Source: an uncultured Gammaproteobacteria bacterium (lineage in GTDB: Bacteria > Pseudomonadota > Gammaproteobacteria > PS1 > Thioglobaceae). From it: 9,079 nt of DNA. Numbering within the stretch: the first letter of the stretch is position 1; each line of letters opens with the position of its first letter. The DNA is taken from the NCBI GenBank assembly GCA_913044155.1, contig CAJWNF010000018.1, positions 1 through 9,079 of the forward strand, written 5' to 3'. The notes under the pieces are model-generated. The model was not told the DNA's origin. It saw nothing but the letters and a program-made list of their open reading frames with translations, and did not search any database. Positions 6,365-9,079 of the stretch are shown one piece after another. A program made the position numbers and the translations under genes.

Positions 6365-8098
6365 ATGATAAAGTTCGCCTCCATTTTTCCTTTTTTGGAA
6401 TGGTTTAGATTAACCACTAAAGAGACTATAAAGGCAGATTTTATTGCAGGATTAACGGGCGCAATCATTGTGCTACCACAAAGTGTTGCATTTGCGACTA
6501 TTGCCGGCCTGCCTCCTGAATATGGTCTCTATACTGCAATGGTAGTGCCAATAATTGCTGCATTTTTTGGCTCATCTTTTCATCTAGTTTCTGGCCCTAC
6601 AACAGCCATATCAATTGTCGTGTTTGCAGCCATTAGCAAGCATGCTATACCAGGAAGCGAAGAATTTATTGCTATGGCATTGACTCTGACTTTTTTGGCA
6701 GGGGTTTATCAGCTGGTATTTGGTCTTGCGAAATTTGGTATGTTGGTAAATTTCGTTTCTCATAATGTTGTTATAGGATTTACAGCTGGCGCAGCGTTAT
6801 TGATTGCAAGTAGCCAAGTGCCATATATTTTAGGTATAGAGGTCGTCAAGGGAGAAAATTTTGTTGATACCTGGTCTGCACTTTTTTCAGGCCTTGGGGA
6901 AATCAATTTATATTTACTTGTTGTGGGGTTGAGTACTTTGGCAAGTTCTATTTTGGTTAAGTTATATAAGCCACAACTACCAAACTTGTTGATTGGCATG
7001 TTTGTTGGCGGTTTTATTGCCTTTTATTTAAGTAATTTTACGCAAACTATAGAAACAGTAGGTGTGATGCCAGCCTACCTCCCTCCACTGTCGACGCCCG
7101 ACTTTTCATTAAATGCTTTAAAGTCGCTTGCTCCTGAAGCATTTGCTATTGCGCTATTAGGCCTTATTGAGGCTTCATCGATTGGTCGTTCAATTGCAAC
7201 AAAATCAAACCAAAAAATCGACCCAAGCCAAGAATTTGTCGGACAAGGTGCGTCAAATATTGTCGCTAGTTTTTTCTCAAGTTATGCCTCTTCAGGTTCA
7301 TTTACCCGTTCAGGTGTAAATTATGAAGCGGGTGCAAGAACCCCGCTTTCTGCAATATTAGCAGCACTGTTATTGATGCTAATTGTTTTTCTTGTAGCGC
7401 CATTAATTGCTTACCTGCCTTTTGCAGCAATGGCGAGTGTTATTTTGGTTGTTTCTTATAACCTTATAGATTTTAAGCATATTAAAAAGACTTTTTCTTA
7501 TAGCGGGTCAGAAAGTGTAATTTTTACAGTTACATTTTTAGCTACATTGTTATTAGAGCTTGAATTTGCTATCTATTTGGGTGTTTTGTTGTCGCTAATG
7601 CTATTTATTGCCAAAACATCTACACCTGAAATTCATACACTGGCTTTTGGAAGTCCCGCGAACGAAGAACCAAGAAAACTTCAAAGTATCAGGAAGTCGC
7701 CATTAACTCAGTGTCCGCAACTCAAAATAATTCGTATTGATATGTCGATTTATTTTGGTTCTATTAATCATATCCAAAAACAAATTAGTCGCATTATTGA
7801 TAACCAGAGAATTCGCCATATATTGATCGTTGCAAGTGGCGTTAACTTTATCGATCTAGCAGGGATGGAGGGGCTGTTAGTTGAAGACAAGCGTTTAAAG
7901 AAACTTAATGGAAGTTTATATTTTGTTGCGGTCAAGTCTTCAGTTCTTGAGTTTATGGGGAAAGCCCATTTTGTTGATGAGATTGGTGAGGATAATTTCT
8001 TCGAAATAAAGGAAGACGCTATCAATAAGATTTACGAGCGCCTTGATCGAGATAAATGTGCAAAGTGTCAGGCACTTATCTTTCGTGAATGCCAGTAG
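6365..8098 (+). CDS. SulP (SLC26) family anion permease with STAS domain, probable sulfate transporter
   Basis: An inner-membrane permease of 577 residues, full length for bacterial SulP. The N-terminal signature is clear: ADFIAGLTGAIIVLPQSVAF, then GLPPEYGLYTAM and SGPTTAIS (about 24-80). The transport domain continues to about residue 430 with GFTAGAALLIASSQ and the EASSIGRSIA...GSFTRSGVNYEAG region (about 267-320). A cytoplasmic STAS domain covers about 450-555, with its core GVNFIDLAGMEGL near 492-504. The tail carries three cysteines, C565, C568 and C576, in a CxxC...C arrangement that I do not know as a general SulP feature. SulP members move sulfate, bicarbonate or other anions. Sulfate is the best guess because sat, apr and cysH are nearby, and export of metabolic sulfate is as plausible as import. 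It converges on the tRNA cluster, with a hairpin at 8124-8142 between. Confidence 0.93.
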   Translation: MIKFASIFPFLEWFRLTTKETIKADFIAGLTGAIIVLPQSVAFATIAGLPPEYGLYTAMVVPIIAAFFGSSFHLVSGPTTAISIVVFAAISKHAIPGSEEFIAMALTLTFLAGVYQLVFGLAKFGMLVNFVSHNVVIGFTAGAALLIASSQVPYILGIEVVKGENFVDTWSALFSGLGEINLYLLVVGLSTLASSILVKLYKPQLPNLLIGMFVGGFIAFYLSNFTQTIETVGVMPAYLPPLSTPDFSLNALKSLAPEAFAIALLGLIEASSIGRSIATKSNQKIDPSQEFVGQGASNIVASFFSSYASSGSFTRSGVNYEAGARTPLSAILAALLLMLIVFLVAPLIAYLPFAAMASVILVVSYNLIDFKHIKKTFSYSGSESVIFTVTFLATLLLELEFAIYLGVLLSLMLFIAKTSTPEIHTLAFGSPANEEPRKLQSIRKSPLTQCPQLKIIRIDMSIYFGSINHIQKQISRIIDNQRIRHILIVASGVNFIDLAGMEGLLVEDKRLKKLNGSLYFVAVKSSVLEFMGKAHFVDEIGEDNFFEIKEDAINKIYERLDRDKCAKCQALIFRECQ

Positions 8099-8123
8099 TT
8101 TTATATCTAACTTTAAACCAAAA

Positions 8124-8142
8124 AGCTCGAATAATTCGAGCT
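8124..8142 (-). terminator. Rho-independent terminator of the tRNA-Gly/tRNA-Cys unit
   Basis: AGCTCGAA (8124-8131) pairs perfectly with TTCGAGCT (8135-8142) across a three-base loop. On the minus strand it is followed by TTTTT, ten bases after the tRNA-Cys 3' end, as expected for the end of the tRNA transcript. For the converging SulP gene the same hairpin has only AATTAATG behind it, so termination in that direction would be weaker. Confidence 0.8.
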
Positions 8143-8151
8143 AATTAATGA

Positions 8152-8225
8152 TGGAGGCTGGGACCGGAGTCGAACCGGTCTATAAGGCTTTGCAGGCCCC
8201 TGCATAACCGCTTTGCTACCCAGCC
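8152..8225 (-). tRNA. tRNA-Cys (GCA)
   Basis: A complete cloverleaf of 74 nt. The 5' acceptor strand GGCTGGG (8219-8225) pairs with CCCAGCC (8156-8162). The discriminator base is T (8155) and CCA is encoded (8152-8154). The T arm contains GGTTCGACTCC, and the anticodon loop CTGCAAA gives anticodon GCA. It follows tRNA-Gly by 57 bp in the same unit. The spacer contains a 7-bp hairpin (AGGTTTT 8228-8234 with AAAACCT 8244-8250), possibly an RNA-processing element. Confidence 0.97.
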
Positions 8226-8282
8226 AGAGGTTTTAATAACAAAAAAACCTGTTCTTACAGACCAATCATTACGGTGAAAATT

Positions 8283-8358
8283 TGGAGCGGGAAACGAGAT
8301 TCGAACTCGCGACATTCACGTTGGCAACGTGATGCTCTACCAGCTGAGCTATTCCCGC
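8283..8358 (-). tRNA. tRNA-Gly (GCC)
   Basis: A complete cloverleaf of 76 nt. The acceptor strand GCGGGAA (8352-8358) pairs with TTCCCGC (8287-8293), the discriminator is T and CCA is encoded (8283-8285). The D arm TAGCTCAGCTGGTAGAGCA and T arm GAGTTCGAATCTC are standard, and the anticodon loop TTGCCAA gives GCC. It is 28 bp from the end of pgsA. A strong promoter at 8370-8397 starts the tRNA transcript. Confidence 0.97.
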
Positions 8359-8369
8359 ATAGGAGTGAA

Positions 8370-8397
8370 ATTATAGTGTTTTTTTTCTAACTGTCAA
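8370..8397 (-). promoter_or_regulatory. Consensus sigma-70 promoter for the tRNA-Gly/tRNA-Cys unit
   Basis: On the minus strand TTGACA (8392-8397) and TATAAT (8370-8375) are both perfect consensus hexamers, separated by 16 bp. The -35 lies inside the last codons of pgsA (the T-F-D-S end) and the spacer holds the pgsA stop and an A-run. Transcription would start near 8363, about five bases before the tRNA-Gly 5' end. Two perfect hexamers at correct spacing and at the expected place make this a strong call. Confidence 0.85.
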
Positions 8398-8971
8398 ATG
8401 TTTTTAACCCTGCCTTGAGATAATTAAAGCCAGACCAAAGGGTTAGAATTGTTGCTGAAAAAAGCAGGAATAAGCCAGAAGAAAAAATCTCTTTACTGGA
8501 GAAAATGAATAATGGTTGTTGATAAAGAAGAAACAAAATTGCAAACATCTGCATAAATGTTTTTGATTTGCCAATCCATGAAACTGCAATATTTGCTCTT
8601 TTGCCAACTTCACCCATCCATTCTCTAAGTGCAGAGACAAGAATTTCTCGAGAAATGATGATAATTGATGGAATTGTTATATACCAAGTTTGATAATAAT
8701 CTGTCAATAGTACTAAGGCAGTGCAGATCATTAGTTTGTCAGCAACCGGGTCAAGAAATGCTCCCAGAGCAGATACTTGATTAAGCTTTCTAGCTAATAA
8801 GCCATCCAGGAAATCAGTAAAACTAATGAGCGCAAAAATTGCCACCAATGAATTATTTATCCAAGCAAGGGGCTCTCCCTCTAGGTAATTTGGTTGCAAA
8901 TAGAATAAAGCTACAAATACAGGAATCAAGCCAATTCTTGAAAGAGTAATTATGTTCGGTAAAGTCATCAT
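8387..8971 (-). CDS. pgsA: CDP-diacylglycerol--glycerol-3-phosphate 3-phosphatidyltransferase PgsA
   Basis: An inner-membrane enzyme that makes phosphatidylglycerol phosphate from CDP-diacylglycerol and glycerol-3-phosphate, the first committed step to phosphatidylglycerol and cardiolipin. The 194 residues are slightly above the common 180-185. The CDP-alcohol phosphotransferase signature is complete: D53-x2-D56-G57-x2-A60-R61-x8-G70-x3-D74-x3-D78. The N-terminus TLPNIITLSRIGLIPVF is typical of PgsA. Hydrophobic segments follow at about 40-58, 80-108, 136-152 and 160-185. The ATG at 8971 has a second in-frame ATG right behind it (8968), and either could be used. No Shine-Dalgarno sequence is visible, but an extended -10 (TGATAGAAT, 8980-8988) lies eight bases upstream. 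The pgsA-tRNA-Gly-tRNA-Cys order is that of enterobacterial pgsA-glyW-cysT. Confidence 0.96.
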   Translation of the reverse strand: MMTLPNIITLSRIGLIPVFVALFYLQPNYLEGEPLAWINNSLVAIFALISFTDFLDGLLARKLNQVSALGAFLDPVADKLMICTALVLLTDYYQTWYITIPSIIIISREILVSALREWMGEVGKRANIAVSWIGKSKTFMQMFAILFLLYQQPLFIFSSKEIFSSGLFLLFSATILTLWSGFNYLKAGLKTFDS

Positions 8972-8979
8972 ATGGATTC

Positions 8980-8988
8980 ATTCTATCA
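8980..8988 (-). promoter_or_regulatory. Candidate extended -10 element for pgsA
   Basis: The minus strand reads TGATAGAAT here, which fits the extended -10 pattern TGnTAnnnT with five of six hexamer matches. It ends eight bases before the first pgsA ATG, so a transcript from it would have almost no leader. No convincing -35 is seen, which extended -10 promoters can tolerate. Confidence 0.35.
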
Positions 8989-8991
8989 AAG

Positions 8992-9009
8992 ACTCACAGT
9001 TCATTGAGT
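8992..9009 (-). terminator. Weak hairpin between tRNA-Arg and pgsA
   Basis: ACTCA (8992-8996) pairs with TGAGT (9005-9009) around an eight-base loop. It lies 15 bases after the tRNA-Arg 3' end. Only CTTTG follows on the minus strand, so it is a weak terminator at best. pgsA may be partly read from the tRNA-Arg promoter. Confidence 0.25.
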
Positions 9010-9024
9010 AAACTTGCATGTAAA

Positions 9025-9079
9025 TGGCGCGCTCGGCAGGAGTCGAACCTGCAACCGCTCGGTTCGTAGCCGAGTACTC
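9025..9079 (-). tRNA. tRNA-Arg (ACG), 5' part outside window
   Basis: The 3' 55 nt of a tRNA. The CCA is encoded (9025-9027), the discriminator is G, and the 3' acceptor strand is CGAGCGC (9029-9035). The T arm contains GCAGGTTCGACTCCTGC. The anticodon stem CTCGG/CCGAG encloses CTACGAA, giving anticodon ACG, the wobble adenosine of which is normally edited to inosine to read CGU, CGC and CGA. The D arm and 5' acceptor strand lie right of the window. Confidence 0.95.

Noticed and set aside
1..9079. CRISPR array, phage, toxin-antitoxin or defence system
   Set aside because: No regularly spaced repeats, integrase, phage structural gene or small paired toxin/antitoxin frames were seen; apart from the remnant behind cysH, the genes are ordinary metabolism, transport and tRNA genes.

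Overview
The window reads as a low-GC chromosome segment of a gammaproteobacterial sulfur oxidiser. The dissimilatory APS reductase genes with an AprM-type anchor, a dissimilatory ATP sulfurylase and a pgsA-tRNA-Gly-tRNA-Cys cluster fit the SUP05/Thioglobus group of free-living and symbiotic sulfur oxidisers best. That placement is inferred from gene content and protein character; no database search was possible.

Left part (1-3760, all minus strand). In transcription order this is sat, aprM, aprB and aprA, with aprA running off the left edge. AprAB, used in the oxidative direction, joins sulfite and AMP to make APS. AprM is the likely membrane electron acceptor. Sat then converts APS and pyrophosphate to ATP and sulfate. 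Upstream of sat (3761-4042) lies an AT-rich region with a candidate promoter, an inverted repeat around it and an 18-bp perfect palindrome.

Middle (4043-4977, minus strand). An assimilatory-type APS reductase gene (cysH, four Fe-S cysteines plus a catalytic ECGIHT motif) is followed by a rearrangement scar and then a rho-independent terminator. The scar joins a short piece that encodes ECGLHT in one frame to an exact 82-bp copy of the interior of sat, codons 295-321. This is the most unusual structure in the window. It is either a real partial duplication inserted into a degraded gene or an assembly chimera.

Right part (5267-8098, plus strand). azlC and azlD overlap by ATGA and form a two-component branched-chain amino acid exporter. 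A full-length SulP anion permease with a C-terminal STAS domain follows; its position close to the sulfate-producing genes suggests sulfate transport. Far right (8124-9079, minus strand): a partial tRNA-Arg(ACG), pgsA, tRNA-Gly(GCC), tRNA-Cys(GCA) and a terminator. The two tRNAs have a perfect-consensus sigma-70 promoter that overlaps the end of pgsA.

Together the genes cover oxidation of sulfite to sulfate with ATP gain, reduction of APS for biosynthesis, probable sulfate transport, amino acid export and phospholipid synthesis. I found no CRISPR array, insertion sequence, phage gene or rRNA.
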